NCBI GenBank assembly: GCA_934271235.1
Contig: CAKQQT010000016.1
Span: 9,564-73,563, forward strand
Origin: an uncultured Clostridia bacterium
Lineage (GTDB): Bacteria > Bacillota > Clostridia > Peptostreptococcales > Anaerovoracaceae
Reading direction: 5' to 3'
Length of the DNA stretch: 64,000 nt
Shown here: in pieces, positions 16,171-24,545 of the stretch
How the letters are laid out: each line of letters opens with the position of its first letter
Numbering within the stretch: the first letter of the stretch is position 1
Notes under the pieces: generated by a model
What the model saw: only the letters and a program-made list of their open reading frames with translations
What the model was told of the DNA's origin: nothing
Databases searched by the model: none
Translations under genes and position numbers: made by a program

Positions 16171-17043
16171 TCAAAAAGCATTAATTTCTTCGATGAATTT
16201 GAGTACTGCCTGGGAGTATGGAATGTTTCTGCGCCAGGCGATGACGGTCGGCATGCTGAGCTTCGGAAAAAGCTCCCGATGGACCAGCGCGTCTTCTTTC
16301 CAAAAACTCATGGTCCCTCTGACCGTGATCGGATAACCCAACCCATGCTTTGCCATGATCGCCGCATTGGTATGCAGATTGCTGACAAAGGCAATGTTCA
16401 AATGTTCATAGTCCTTGCCGAACCAATTGGCAAGTTCGCTCTGGATATTCGTCCGCTCCGGCAAGATCAACGGCTTATCCAGAAGATCTTCTTTGGTGAT
16501 CTGTGTTTTTTGTGCGAGCGGATCATCCGGACGCATACTGACGACCCAGGTCTCCTGCCCCGGCAGCCGCACATAATCCAGGCCCTCTGTGCTGATCGGC
16601 TCCATGAACAGACCGATGTCCACAAGCCCTTGCGTCATGCGGTTGCGTACCACATCGGCAGTCCCTGTGTGCAGGCGCAGCTGTACTTTCGGATATTTGC
16701 TGCGAAAGGCGGCACAGATCTCTGCCAGCGTTTCAACTGCTTCGTATTCTCCGCAGCCGATGGTAACACTGCCTTCTACTAACTCGCGGCAGCTCTGGAT
16801 CTCTTCCACGGTCTTTTCTTCCAGTTCTAAAATTTCCAGCGCACGGCGTTTCAGCAGGATGCCTTCTTTGGTTAACGTAATTTTTTTATTGTTTCGATCA
16901 AAAAGTGGCGTGCCCAGTTCTTCCTCCAGTGCTGCGATCTGTCTGGAAAGCGTCGGCTGCGTGATATGCAGCGCCTCGGCCGCTCTGGTAACATTCTGCT
17001 CTCTGGCTACGGTTAAAAAATACTTGAGAATACGGATCTCCAT
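16171..17043 (-). CDS. LysR-family transcriptional regulator
   Basis: A 290-residue LysR protein: N-terminal winged helix-turn-helix (RILKYFLTVAREQNVTRAAE ... QPTLSRQIAALEEELG), linker helix, then a periplasmic-binding-like effector domain starting at GSVTIGCGEYE. The flavodoxin operon lies directly downstream on the same strand with an inverted-repeat operator in between, so that operon is the likely target. The effector is unknown. Confidence 0.93.
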   Translation of the reverse strand: MEIRILKYFLTVAREQNVTRAAEALHITQPTLSRQIAALEEELGTPLFDRNNKKITLTKEGILLKRRALEILELEEKTVEEIQSCRELVEGSVTIGCGEYEAVETLAEICAAFRSKYPKVQLRLHTGTADVVRNRMTQGLVDIGLFMEPISTEGLDYVRLPGQETWVVSMRPDDPLAQKTQITKEDLLDKPLILPERTNIQSELANWFGKDYEHLNIAFVSNLHTNAAIMAKHGLGYPITVRGTMSFWKEDALVHRELFPKLSMPTVIAWRRNIPYSQAVLKFIEEINAF

Positions 17044-17073
17044 GAATCATTCACTCCTGGTACTTTCAAAACA

Positions 17074-17919
17074 TCATTTTTGAAAAAATGCATTTGCTTT
17101 TGCATAGGAAAAGGTACTCTGCAGCACAGCATCCGCATCGCCGGCTTTGATCTTTTCTGCCATTTTCATGGCTTTCTCGCAGAGGTATCTGACCGGGCCG
17201 GAACCGGTGCTGAGTCTGCGGACGCCGAGCTTCGCAAGTCCCGCAAGATCGTGATACACACCGTTCAGGATCAGATTGAGCGGCGCATGAATGCCTAAGA
17301 CCAAGGCTTTTGCGGTTTCTTGATCTATCGGACCGGGTACGAAAACGCAGTCTGCACCCGCTTCTGCGAAGGCATTGCCCCGGCGTATTGCTTCCGCCAG
17401 CTTTTCTTCTTCGCTGCCGATATTCAGCCAGTAGGCACAGGTCCTGGCATTGATCACAAAAGGCAGATTTAGTTCTTTTTTGAGCTCGAAGAGAGCCTTG
17501 ATCTTTTCAATCTGCAGTTCCAAGAGGCTAAGCGTTCCGTCTGCTTGTCCGTCCTCCAGATTGAACCCGACCGCACCGGCGGCAAGCAAGCTGCGCGCGT
17601 TTTCCTTGACCTGTCTTGGATCCTCCGCATAGCCGCGCTCAAAATCAACGGAAACCGGGATTTGTACGCGTCCGGTTATCTTTTTGACCACGAAGAGCAG
17701 ATCTTCCATGGATACCTGTTCCCCATCCGGATAGCCGAGTGCATAAGCAAGTCCCGCGCTGGTCGTTGCGACTGCCGCAAAGCCGGCCTTTTCGTAAATA
17801 TAAGCACTCGCTGCGTCCCAAGCGTTCGGAATCACAAACATGCCATCGGTTTGATGCATACAAAGGAATGTTTGTGCTTTTTCTCTTTGTTCTTGACTAA
17901 TAATGATTTCTTCTGCCAT
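17074..17919 (-). CDS. isocitrate lyase/PEP mutase superfamily protein
   Basis: A 281-residue TIM-barrel enzyme. SVDFERGYAEDP supplies the metal-binding acidic residues and NLEDG and INARTCAY fit the PEP mutase/oxaloacetate decarboxylase branch. The KKCG cysteine loop of true isocitrate lyase is absent, so C-C lyase activity on a small 2-oxo- or phosphono-acid is likelier; the exact reaction cannot be told. Its start is one base after the stop of the upstream MFS gene, so the two are translationally coupled. Confidence 0.88.
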   Translation of the reverse strand: MAEEIIISQEQREKAQTFLCMHQTDGMFVIPNAWDAASAYIYEKAGFAAVATTSAGLAYALGYPDGEQVSMEDLLFVVKKITGRVQIPVSVDFERGYAEDPRQVKENARSLLAAGAVGFNLEDGQADGTLSLLELQIEKIKALFELKKELNLPFVINARTCAYWLNIGSEEEKLAEAIRRGNAFAEAGADCVFVPGPIDQETAKALVLGIHAPLNLILNGVYHDLAGLAKLGVRRLSTGSGPVRYLCEKAMKMAEKIKAGDADAVLQSTFSYAKANAFFQK

Positions 17920-17920
17920 A

Positions 17921-19141
17921 TTAAATTGCCTCCTCTTTTTTATGCTGCCGGATACACAGCAGGTAGAACACGATCGCCAGAAACTGTGCGGCTGCGGAGA
18001 TGATCACCAGATACAGCGGGCTGATGTCGTACAGGATGCCTAAGATCCAGCTTCCCAGGAACCACGCGATACCAAAACCGGTTTCAAAGATACCGAAGCC
18101 GGTGCTCCGCATGTGTTTTGGAATGATCCGGCTGGTCGCCGCTTTCATGATGCTTTCCTGTGCGCCCATGCCGATGCCCCAGAGCAAGATGCCTACAGCC
18201 ATCATCCACTGCGAATCGCTCAGGAAAACAAAGAATGCAAAGCCTGCACTGCACAGCGTCGAGTAGATCAAGGCGCGGAGACCGATCTTATCGAACAGCC
18301 AGCCAAAGAACAGCGCCGCAAACGCGTCGACCGCCATCGCTGCTGCGTACAGCAAGCTCAGTGATGCATCCGGGAACAGATGGGTCTTGGCCGCATGCAG
18401 GGTGATCAGCGTGAAGTCCGCAAAGCCGAAGGCAAACAGGCTGATGGCTGCCATATAAAGGATGAAAGACTTCTGGAAGTGAAACTCCTTTTCTTCTTTT
18501 GCTTCTTCTTTCTCGAACATTTCCGGATCCGGATATTTGATCTTCGAGAAGACCACCAGCGCGATCGTGATCAGCGCCGGAATCCCCAGCACTGCGAAAC
18601 AGATACGGTACGTCGAGAACAGATTGTCCGTTCCCTTGATCATACTGATGACAAACAGCATGACCGGACCTAAAAAAGCCCCAAGCTGGTCTAAAAATTC
18701 CTGATAGGCGAATCCCTTTCCGGTGCCGACCTCGCTGGCTGCAAAGCTGACCAGCGTATTTTTCGCCGGTTTCTTGACTGCCTTACCGATGCGCTCCATA
18801 ATGACCAGACCGCAGGCAAGAATCCAGCCGTTTTGCGGTATCAGCGCCAGTGCCGGGATTGCCAGCACCTGCATGGTATAGCCGACGATGACCAAGGTCC
18901 AGTATTTCTTTGTTTTATCGGCGATAAAGCCGGAAAGCAGTCTGAGCGAATAGCCGCATAGCTCGCCGATGCCGGATACAAAGCCGATGGTAGCTGCCGA
19001 AGCGCCGGTCAGGTTCAGATATTCCCCCAGAATGCTGCGCGCGCCCTCATGGGTCATATCAGAAAACAGGCTGACAATGCCCATCAGCGTAATAAACGCC
19101 AGCGCACCTGAAACCATTTTATCTTTTTTTGTTTTGTTCAT
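17921..19141 (-). CDS. MFS transporter
   Basis: A 406-residue major facilitator with about 12 membrane segments and a charged central loop (EMFEKEEAKEEKEF). The first cytoplasmic loop GFIADKTKKYW resembles the G-x-x-(A/S)-D-(K/R) motif. ERIGKAVKKPAKNTL is shared with MFS proteins near glyoxylate or PEP mutase-like enzymes. The coupled downstream gene suggests import or export of its substrate or product. Confidence 0.88.
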   Translation of the reverse strand: MNKTKKDKMVSGALAFITLMGIVSLFSDMTHEGARSILGEYLNLTGASAATIGFVSGIGELCGYSLRLLSGFIADKTKKYWTLVIVGYTMQVLAIPALALIPQNGWILACGLVIMERIGKAVKKPAKNTLVSFAASEVGTGKGFAYQEFLDQLGAFLGPVMLFVISMIKGTDNLFSTYRICFAVLGIPALITIALVVFSKIKYPDPEMFEKEEAKEEKEFHFQKSFILYMAAISLFAFGFADFTLITLHAAKTHLFPDASLSLLYAAAMAVDAFAALFFGWLFDKIGLRALIYSTLCSAGFAFFVFLSDSQWMMAVGILLWGIGMGAQESIMKAATSRIIPKHMRSTGFGIFETGFGIAWFLGSWILGILYDISPLYLVIISAAAQFLAIVFYLLCIRQHKKEEAI

Positions 19142-19292
19142 GTTTGTATGTCGTCCTTGTTACTAAAAGAACATTACGATAAACATTCTATCATAAATTT
19201 TGCAAAATGTATCGTAGGAATGTCATAGTTTATAAATTGTTAATATCTTGCGGAGGCTGTCGGTCAACAGGCCGTAAAAATACGCAGCCAAA

Positions 19293-20144
19293 TCAGATGT
19301 CATTGATCGTTTTCCAACAGTGCTCTTTCATAAAAGATGCGATTACTTTGAAATCCTCTCCCTCATAATATTTTGCAAGCAGATGCTTAAATTCCGGTAC
19401 TTCCTTTTCGGGAATGACCAAAAAGCCGCCGCCATGTGAAATCAGGTAATGGTTCGCAAAAATAACAGCTGCGCGTTTATTTCCGTCTAAGAATATCTGT
19501 GTTTTCATACAATAAAGGCAAAGTTTGATTGCAATGTCGATCGCATCTTCGTCTTGATCTGCGATCTCCCGGATTTGATTTTTGACATCCGGCTCATTGG
19601 GCAGCGGCGGAACATAAGACGAACCGTCGATGGTGACGGGAATTCCTCTGATCCGACCACCCTCAGCAAAAAAACCCTCATTCACCAATCTTGCAATCTG
19701 GCGAAGCATATAGTAGTCCGAACGGCTGGCGACCACATCGCGGTCCAGAATAAACTCCCAGGCGTGTTTCAGATTCAAAATCTTTTGCACATCTGCAGCT
19801 GTCACGCCGGATACTTTTCCATTTTCGAGGATTTCTTCTGTCTGGGGGAAAGATGTCGCAACACCTTCTAAAACAGCCTGATCGTAGATATTGATTTTCA
19901 TATTCGCACGTGCAAATGCTATATTGGTTATCACATCAGCCGGAAGCTCATCTTCCGAATATCCGGCGGCTGCAAGCCGTTTTTCGATACTGCGGAGAGA
20001 TTTTCTGATCTCCCGCGCTTCTCTGGCGTTTCTAAGAAGTAAATTATACAATTCTTCTGTATAGATACCTACATATGTGGAAGTTTGTTTGCCTGCCGTA
20101 CGTTTTCTTACATAGAGATATTTTTCGGAACCACTGGGGAACAT
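19293..20144 (-). CDS. Fic-family protein with altered catalytic His
   Basis: A 283-residue Fic-domain protein. The core motif reads TQIFLDGNKRAA, so the His of the canonical HPFx(D/E)GN(G/K)R is Gln while the anion-binding GNKR part is kept. An inhibitory-helix-like segment (YDQAVLEGVA) lies near residue 90. Without the His, normal AMP transfer is doubtful; this Q variant may define a distinct subfamily. The ATG at 20144 has no ribosome site and lies about 9 bases after a TATAAT-like -10, so a leaderless or later start is possible. Confidence 0.85.
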   Translation of the reverse strand: MFPSGSEKYLYVRKRTAGKQTSTYVGIYTEELYNLLLRNAREAREIRKSLRSIEKRLAAAGYSEDELPADVITNIAFARANMKINIYDQAVLEGVATSFPQTEEILENGKVSGVTAADVQKILNLKHAWEFILDRDVVASRSDYYMLRQIARLVNEGFFAEGGRIRGIPVTIDGSSYVPPLPNEPDVKNQIREIADQDEDAIDIAIKLCLYCMKTQIFLDGNKRAAVIFANHYLISHGGGFLVIPEKEVPEFKHLLAKYYEGEDFKVIASFMKEHCWKTINDI

Positions 20145-20257
20145 TTTTTGCTATTATAATACAATAATGCTCCCCAATAATCAAGGATTGATCCTTACTT
20201 TTTTGTATGATTGTCTGTTTTTATAAATCAGCCATTTCACATCATAAAAAGTTCGTG

Positions 20258-20294
20258 TTGTAATTATATCCCATGCATGATAGAATATTATCAT
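20258..20294 (+). promoter_or_regulatory. promoter of the nitroreductase gene with overlapping inverted repeat
   Basis: TTGTAA (20258-20263), 17-base spacer, TAGAAT (20281-20286). The inverted repeat ATGATA ... TATCAT (20277-20294) covers the -10, a likely operator. Confidence 0.6.
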
Positions 20295-20343
20295 CTATCA
20301 TCTTTCATTGGTAGACTGAGAATCACAGTTGGAGGTATCCACC

Positions 20344-21009
20344 ATGTACAAACCGATCCATCCATTTGAGATCATGGAGGCGCGCCACAGTGTGCGCCAG
20401 TATAAAGATCAGACCATCGAACCGGAAAAGCGTGCGGAACTGGAGCGCTTGATGGAGGCACTCAACCGGCAATACGGACTGCATATGCAGATCATCTATG
20501 ATGATCCTGCTTGTTTCAAATCCATAATGGCTCATTACGGCAAGTTTGAGGGCGTCAGCAATTATATTGCCCTGGTCGGACCGAAGTCCCCTTCCCTGGA
20601 AGAAACACTCGGATACTGTGGGCAGCAGCTGGTGCTCACAGCGCAGGAACTGGGTCTGAATACCTGCTGGGTAGCATTGACCTACGGCAAAAGTGCTGCG
20701 TCCGTTTTGGAAAATGAGAAAGAAATCTGTGTGATCTCTCTCGGCTACGGCAAGACCCAAGGTGTGCCTCATAAGGACAAGCCGATCGAGAAGCTTTGCA
20801 ATTACAGCGAAAATCTGCCGGATTGGTTTCTGCAGGGCATGCGGGCGGCCATGCTGGCACCGACTGCGACCAATCAGCAAAAATTCCGCTTTGAACTGTT
20901 GGATGACGGTAACTTAAAAATATCCCGCGGCCTTGGATTTTACTCTAAAATGGACCTTGGCATTGTCAAGTATCATTTCGAGCTGGGCAGCGGGAAAAAG
21001 ATTTTTTAG
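20344..21009 (+). CDS. nitroreductase-family flavoprotein
   Basis: A 221-residue protein of the putative TM-nitroreductase branch. The N-terminal EARHSVRQYKDQTIE is the FMN-binding start of the family, and the C-terminal half (AMLAPTATNQQKFRFELL) contributes the second half site. Likely an NAD(P)H-dependent FMN reductase; substrate unknown. The ATG at 20344 is preceded by GGAGG; an upstream TTG is less likely. It is the only plus-strand gene between about 3 and 36 kb and faces the Fic gene back to back. Confidence 0.88.
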   Translation: MYKPIHPFEIMEARHSVRQYKDQTIEPEKRAELERLMEALNRQYGLHMQIIYDDPACFKSIMAHYGKFEGVSNYIALVGPKSPSLEETLGYCGQQLVLTAQELGLNTCWVALTYGKSAASVLENEKEICVISLGYGKTQGVPHKDKPIEKLCNYSENLPDWFLQGMRAAMLAPTATNQQKFRFELLDDGNLKISRGLGFYSKMDLGIVKYHFELGSGKKIF

Positions 21010-21042
21010 TTGCTAACGGCCTCCATCGGGATCACATCTTGA

Positions 21043-21567
21043 TCAGAGCACAAACTCATATAAGAAAAACTCTCTCGGTACTCCAATATCAACATACGTG
21101 ATCTCAATTTTATCTACATGCTTAAATCCAAAAGACCTATATATTTTCTGCGGAACATCATTTCCCTCTATGCAATCAAGGCGAATTGATTTAAAGTTTC
21201 TTTCCCTTGCCGTGTCGATTGCGTGCCGGACCAATTCCTTTGAGTATCCACGACCGCCGTATTCCGGAAGAACACGCAAAGCATGAAGAACTACGGTCTC
21301 GTTGTCATTCGCATCAATGAGCCATCTAACCGCGTGATAAGCCTCATCACGGTCGTGATTCATAATATACGCTGCAGCGATTCGGTCATCTTCAATACCG
21401 ATAAACTGATTTTTATCTTTGATCGCATCTTTGATCATTTCATCGGGAGGAAAACCGCCTTTATTTCCCCCCGGCAGAAAATCCTTTTCGCCTAAGACTT
21501 TACACATACAGTCATAAAACTGTCGCAATTCTCTAAAATCTTTTTCTTCCGCATATCTGATAAACAT
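21043..21567 (-). CDS. GNAT-family N-acetyltransferase
   Basis: A 174-residue GNAT fold. The acetyl-CoA loop is LPEYGGRGYSKELV (Q/RxxGxG/A region), followed by ESI-type strand and the terminal QKIYRSFGFKHVDK. The acceptor substrate is unknown. GGAGGG precedes the ATG. Confidence 0.85.
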   Translation of the reverse strand: MFIRYAEEKDFRELRQFYDCMCKVLGEKDFLPGGNKGGFPPDEMIKDAIKDKNQFIGIEDDRIAAAYIMNHDRDEAYHAVRWLIDANDNETVVLHALRVLPEYGGRGYSKELVRHAIDTARERNFKSIRLDCIEGNDVPQKIYRSFGFKHVDKIEITYVDIGVPREFFLYEFVL

Positions 21568-21598
21568 AGAAATTTATCCCTCCAAATTCCGATCCGCC

Positions 21599-21661
21599 TT
21601 ACATCCAGTTGCTTTCTGCGACATCGAACATTTCAGCCATTTGCTTTATCGTATAGTACAT
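21599..21661 (-). pseudogene. MerR-family regulator remnant (20 codons)
   Basis: ATG at 21661 with AGGTGG ribosome site opens MYYTIKQMAEMFDVAESNWM then stop. The first 14 residues match the recognition-helix start of MerR regulators (YTIKQMAEMFGVxxxTLRYY), after which the reading frame is lost. A MerR-type promoter lies 28 bases upstream in divergent orientation, which supports this as the stub of a former regulator. Confidence 0.6.
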
Positions 21662-21688
21662 ATCCCACCTCGCCTGCAAAAGTTTTTC

Positions 21689-21719
21689 TTGACTTCGTGT
21701 TACACGAACTTGTTAGAAT
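21689..21719 (+). promoter_or_regulatory. MerR-type promoter with 19-bp spacer (orphan)
   Basis: TTGACT (21689-21694) and TAGAAT (21714-21719) are 19 bases apart, the over-long spacing typical of MerR-activated promoters. The spacer holds the perfect 15-bp palindrome TTCGTGTTACACGAA (21694-21708). Downstream on the plus strand there is no gene, only the 3' end of a minus-strand gene. Confidence 0.7.
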
Positions 21720-21740
21720 CATGACAACAACTGCCCTCCC

Positions 21741-22367
21741 TCATCGCGTAGGATCATCCCTGTAAAAATAAAAATCACATTTCTCACTGCCGCGGCCGAT
21801 CGTACCCTGCCGTTCGAACGTGATGCCGCACAGATTGCCATAGACACGGTCATCGCTCAGGCAGAAAGTCTCTGTCAGCTCTTTGCAGCCCAGCAATTCG
21901 CAATACTTCATATAGGGGCATTGCAGGACATCGACCCTGTAATGCCGGCTGTCGGATTCCAGCTCTTTTGCTTTGAAGCCGGTTTCTTCGTTGAACATGG
22001 TACGGATCATCTTGGGAAACATCTGAAAGAAAAGCGGTCGGACAAAAGGAAGCTTCGTCGCAGCATGCAGACGTCTTCGATCAGGCTCTACGCCGCGTCT
22101 TACCGATTCTTCTATCAAGCGGATGGCTTCTTCGTGCGGGATATATTGGATCATCTGCAGATAAATCGCAGCGCGTGGGAAAATCATCCGTTCGGTATGC
22201 AGTTTTTCCTTTTTCGACAGGTCTTGATATTGGGCACACAATTTGTTGCAAAGTTCTGCGGCATCTTGAATCAGAACGTCCGTCTGCTCCTTGCTGAGTT
22301 TCTTTCTCAGTTCACCTAAGAGATAAGCGAAACCACCAAGTTTTTCATAATATCTTTTATTGATCAT
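21741..22367 (-). CDS. L-2-amino-thiazoline-4-carboxylate hydrolase-like protein
   Basis: A 208-residue protein of the ATC-hydrolase family (PF14196 type), recognised by the C-terminal pattern CPYMKYCELLGCKELTETFC split in two, FCLSDDRVYGNL and GRGSEKCDFYF. The family is named for an enzyme that opens the thiazoline ring of ATC to make cysteine, but most members have untested substrates. AGGAAC lies before the ATG. Confidence 0.82.
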   Translation of the reverse strand: MINKRYYEKLGGFAYLLGELRKKLSKEQTDVLIQDAAELCNKLCAQYQDLSKKEKLHTERMIFPRAAIYLQMIQYIPHEEAIRLIEESVRRGVEPDRRRLHAATKLPFVRPLFFQMFPKMIRTMFNEETGFKAKELESDSRHYRVDVLQCPYMKYCELLGCKELTETFCLSDDRVYGNLCGITFERQGTIGRGSEKCDFYFYRDDPTR

Positions 22368-22419
22368 AATTCTATGTTCCTACGTATTTACGCATTCCGG
22401 AGGAGAATGCCTCACACCA

Positions 22420-22599
22420 TCAATTCGGCAACAGAATACATGCAACTTTCCCTGCTAATTTTACACGATCTCCCTCCATACGGCAGTACAAGATTCCACC
22501 GCGTTTGGATGCCTGATAAGCGATCAGTTCTTTTTTATTCGTCATACTCATCCAGTAAGGAACGATGTGGCAGCGGCCGGAACCGCACACAGGATAAAC
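22420..22599 (-). pseudogene. PhzF-family isomerase, C-terminal fragment
   Basis: About 57 codons read PVCGSGRCHIVPYW, then AYQASKRGGILYCR and GDRVKLAGKVACI before a stop. These are the conserved C-terminal motifs of PhzF/YddE-family isomerases (GSGxC, QxSxRGG, GxA). The N-terminal 200 residues are missing; the fragment begins just after the rhuM stop, so the rhuM segment appears to have replaced the 5' part. Confidence 0.7.
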
Positions 22600-22606
22600 T
22601 TTATCT

Positions 22607-23657
22607 TTACTTATCTTTACGTTTCACTTCTTGTTCTAATAGCATAAATCGATCAAAGTCGCTCTCATATAGACGATCCTGAATTACCCGATATTTTTCG
22701 TATTCCGTCTCTGCATGAAGTTTTGCCTGTTCTGCACTGATTTTACCGGTCCGGTCAGCAACTCATTGCCGTTAAATTCAAGGAAACCATCTAAGCGCTT
22801 TGCCCAATCTTCCATACTCATGGGAATCTTACGTTCCGCCTGAAGCTCTGCATAATCTAAATATAATGACACGATACGCTCAAGATAATTCATTTCCTGC
22901 GGATTCAGATAGTTTTAGCGATTGTCACATCTGCTTTCAAAACTTTTCCGTCAGGTGCATTTTCCCAAGTCGTCAATCCCATATGTTCCTTTCCAGCATC
23001 TGCACGCTCCACAATCAGTTCTGCTGCCGTATGCCGATGAACAGCATAATGTATCTTGTTCTGTACTGTTTTGAAAAAAAGTTGCGTCGTCTTTGCATCT
23101 TTATCATAGTCAAACGCCGTAGCATACAAATCCGTTACTTTCTGATAGAACTTGCGCTCTGATAATCTTATCTCTCGAATCTGTTGTAACTGTCGATCAA
23201 AATATTCATCCGTGAACATATGTCCCTTTTTCAAACGATCCACATCCATCGTCCAGCCTTGAATTGTATGATCTTTTACAATTTGTCCCGCCCATTTTCG
23301 AAACTGAACAGCGCGTTGATTATTTACTTTAAATCCTACAGCGATAATTAACTGCAAATTATAGTGTGTTAATTCACGATTGACCTTACGAGAACCTTCT
23401 TCTTGAACGATTCGGAATTTCCGAATCGTTGCTTCTTCTGTCAATTCTCCATCTGCATATATCTTTTTTATGTGCTCGTTAATCGTCGGTAATGAAACGT
23501 CATATAGAACGGCCATCATCTTCTGTGTGAGCCAGATATTTTCACCCTCATAACGCATTTCAAAACTTACATTGCTTCCACCGGTAGATGCTACAAATGC
23601 AAGATATTCCGCCGCTGAGCTGCGAATTACAATTTCTTTTTTCTTCTCATCAGCCAT
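22607..23657 (-). pseudogene. RhuM-family (virulence RhuM/Fic-associated) protein, two frameshifts
   Basis: The N-terminal 250 residues (EIVIRSSAAEYLAF ... NIWLTQKMMAVLYDVSLPTI ... MFTDEYFDRQ) match RhuM-family proteins, often found near restriction or toxin genes. The frame breaks at a TTTT run (22913-22916) and again near 22745-22749. Adding one base at each place restores AKNYLNPQEMNYLERIV, then FNGNELLTGPGKISAEQ and a normal end VIQDRLYESDFDRF. Start ATG at 23657. Either a decaying gene or base-calling errors in two homopolymer-like sites. Confidence 0.8.
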
Positions 23658-23681
23658 ACTACGATACGCTCCTCTCCACAA

Positions 23682-24332
23682 CTAGACTATAGGTAACACA
23701 AGTCTATTTTTTATCGGATGCCGGATGACCGTCTTTAGTTTTTCCGGGGCCGTGCGTCTGGTATCACTCAGATAGATTTCATGGTGCATGCGCTGTGAAG
23801 TAATATCCAAAGCATAACCTTGGGATTCCATAAATGCATGCATTTGCGCAACGGTAGCAGGTTCATCATCATAAGGACCGACATGCATGCACTGTACGCA
23901 AAGTCCCTCGTCATATGTAAAAAATTCAACTTTTGAAAAGTCTGTTTTTTTCTTTACGGCCGCCTCTTCGACTGCCCATGCAAAATCCTTTTCTGTCACG
24001 AAGTCCGGCAAGCGAATGACCGAAATCCACTGAAAATTCTCTTTGTGTGCGTAGTCAACACCGCTGACACCATCCTGCCACCAGAAGCCCTCCAGCGGCG
24101 GCACCACATAGTCGAAATAGCCTTCGATTTGATGCGTTCCTTTTTTACTCATCTTGATCGTAAAGGCAATGGCGTATAAAAGGCCAATGGATTGCTTGTA
24201 CTCGCCATCTTCCGCATTGGGGTCTCCTTGCCCTCTGACGGCAAGATAGTTCATGGTCGGAACCGTTACAAACTCCGGTTTCTTTTTTGGCATATAAAAT
24301 TCTTTATATTCTTTTTTGTAATCAAAAGCCAT
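23682..24332 (-). CDS. GyrI-like small-molecule-binding protein
   Basis: A 216-residue GyrI/AraC effector-binding-domain protein (SOUL/GyrI-like fold): KKKPEFVTVPTMNYLAVRGQG, GFWWQDGVSGVDY, VGPYDDEPATVAQMHAF and TAPEKLKTVIRHPIK. Members bind or hydrolyse hydrophobic cyclic compounds. Homologues end soon after RHPIK; here eight further residues run to the edge of the rhuM segment, so the natural 3' end was probably replaced. GAAAGGATC precedes the ATG. Confidence 0.87.
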   Translation of the reverse strand: MAFDYKKEYKEFYMPKKKPEFVTVPTMNYLAVRGQGDPNAEDGEYKQSIGLLYAIAFTIKMSKKGTHQIEGYFDYVVPPLEGFWWQDGVSGVDYAHKENFQWISVIRLPDFVTEKDFAWAVEEAAVKKKTDFSKVEFFTYDEGLCVQCMHVGPYDDEPATVAQMHAFMESQGYALDITSQRMHHEIYLSDTRRTAPEKLKTVIRHPIKNRLVLPIV

Positions 24333-24353
24333 GCGTATGATCCTTTCAAAATC

Positions 24354-24383
24354 TTGACATCGTTAGTCCGTTTGTGATATGAT
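24354..24383 (+). promoter_or_regulatory. promoter of the putative antitoxin RNA
   Basis: TTGACA (24354-24359), 18-base spacer, TATGAT (24378-24383), reading toward the shared terminator at 24427-24470. Confidence 0.65.
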
Positions 24384-24389
24384 AATGTC

Positions 24390-24470
24390 AAGAGGAACCG
24401 TTGAAAACGGTCAGCCACAGTAGGTTAACAAATAACCGCCCAGGGTTCGAAGCGAGGGCGGTTATTTGTT
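24390..24470 (+). ncRNA. putative type I antitoxin RNA
   Basis: About 80 bases from the predicted start to the shared terminator, with no reading frame. It contains a small hairpin ACCGTT-GAA-AACGGT (24397-24411) and GGTTAAC (24424-24430 region), a direct repeat of GGTTAAC near 24603, so it can pair with the toxin leader as well as with the shared terminator sequence. This matches the layout of Fst/RNAII antitoxins. No expression evidence; prediction only. Confidence 0.55.
24427..24470. terminator. shared bidirectional terminator of the type I toxin-antitoxin pair
   Basis: 15-bp perfect stem AACAAATAACCGCCC / GGGCGGTTATTTGTT with a 14-base loop. It contains the toxin stop codon and serves both convergent transcripts. 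Confidence 0.75.
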
Positions 24471-24545
24471 TCTCAAGCTTATAATCTGAATGACAATTAA
24501 CGCAAACGTTAAGAGTATCATCATTTCTTCATATGTAGAGATAAT
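24462..24545 (-). CDS. holin-like type I toxin (Fst/Hol_Tox type), start codon unclear
   Basis: Reads IISTYEEMMILLTFALI then VIQIISLRNK and stop: a 27-residue single membrane helix with charged tail, the form of putative holin-like toxins in Bacillota. A strong GGAGGTGGT site is followed not by ATG but by ATT ATC, so initiation may use ATT, the in-frame TTG at 24566 or the ATG at 24524. The leader segment at 24598-24605 (ACCACCTC in the mRNA) is complementary to the ribosome site at 24546-24553, which would hide it, a known safeguard of type I toxins. A LexA-like box sits by the promoter. Confidence 0.65.
   Translation of the reverse strand: MISTYEEMMILLTFALIVIQIISLRNK

Noticed and set aside
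22374-22682. Plus-strand open frame of 102 codons
   Set aside because: Opposite strand of the phzF fragment and rhuM end; no ribosome site.
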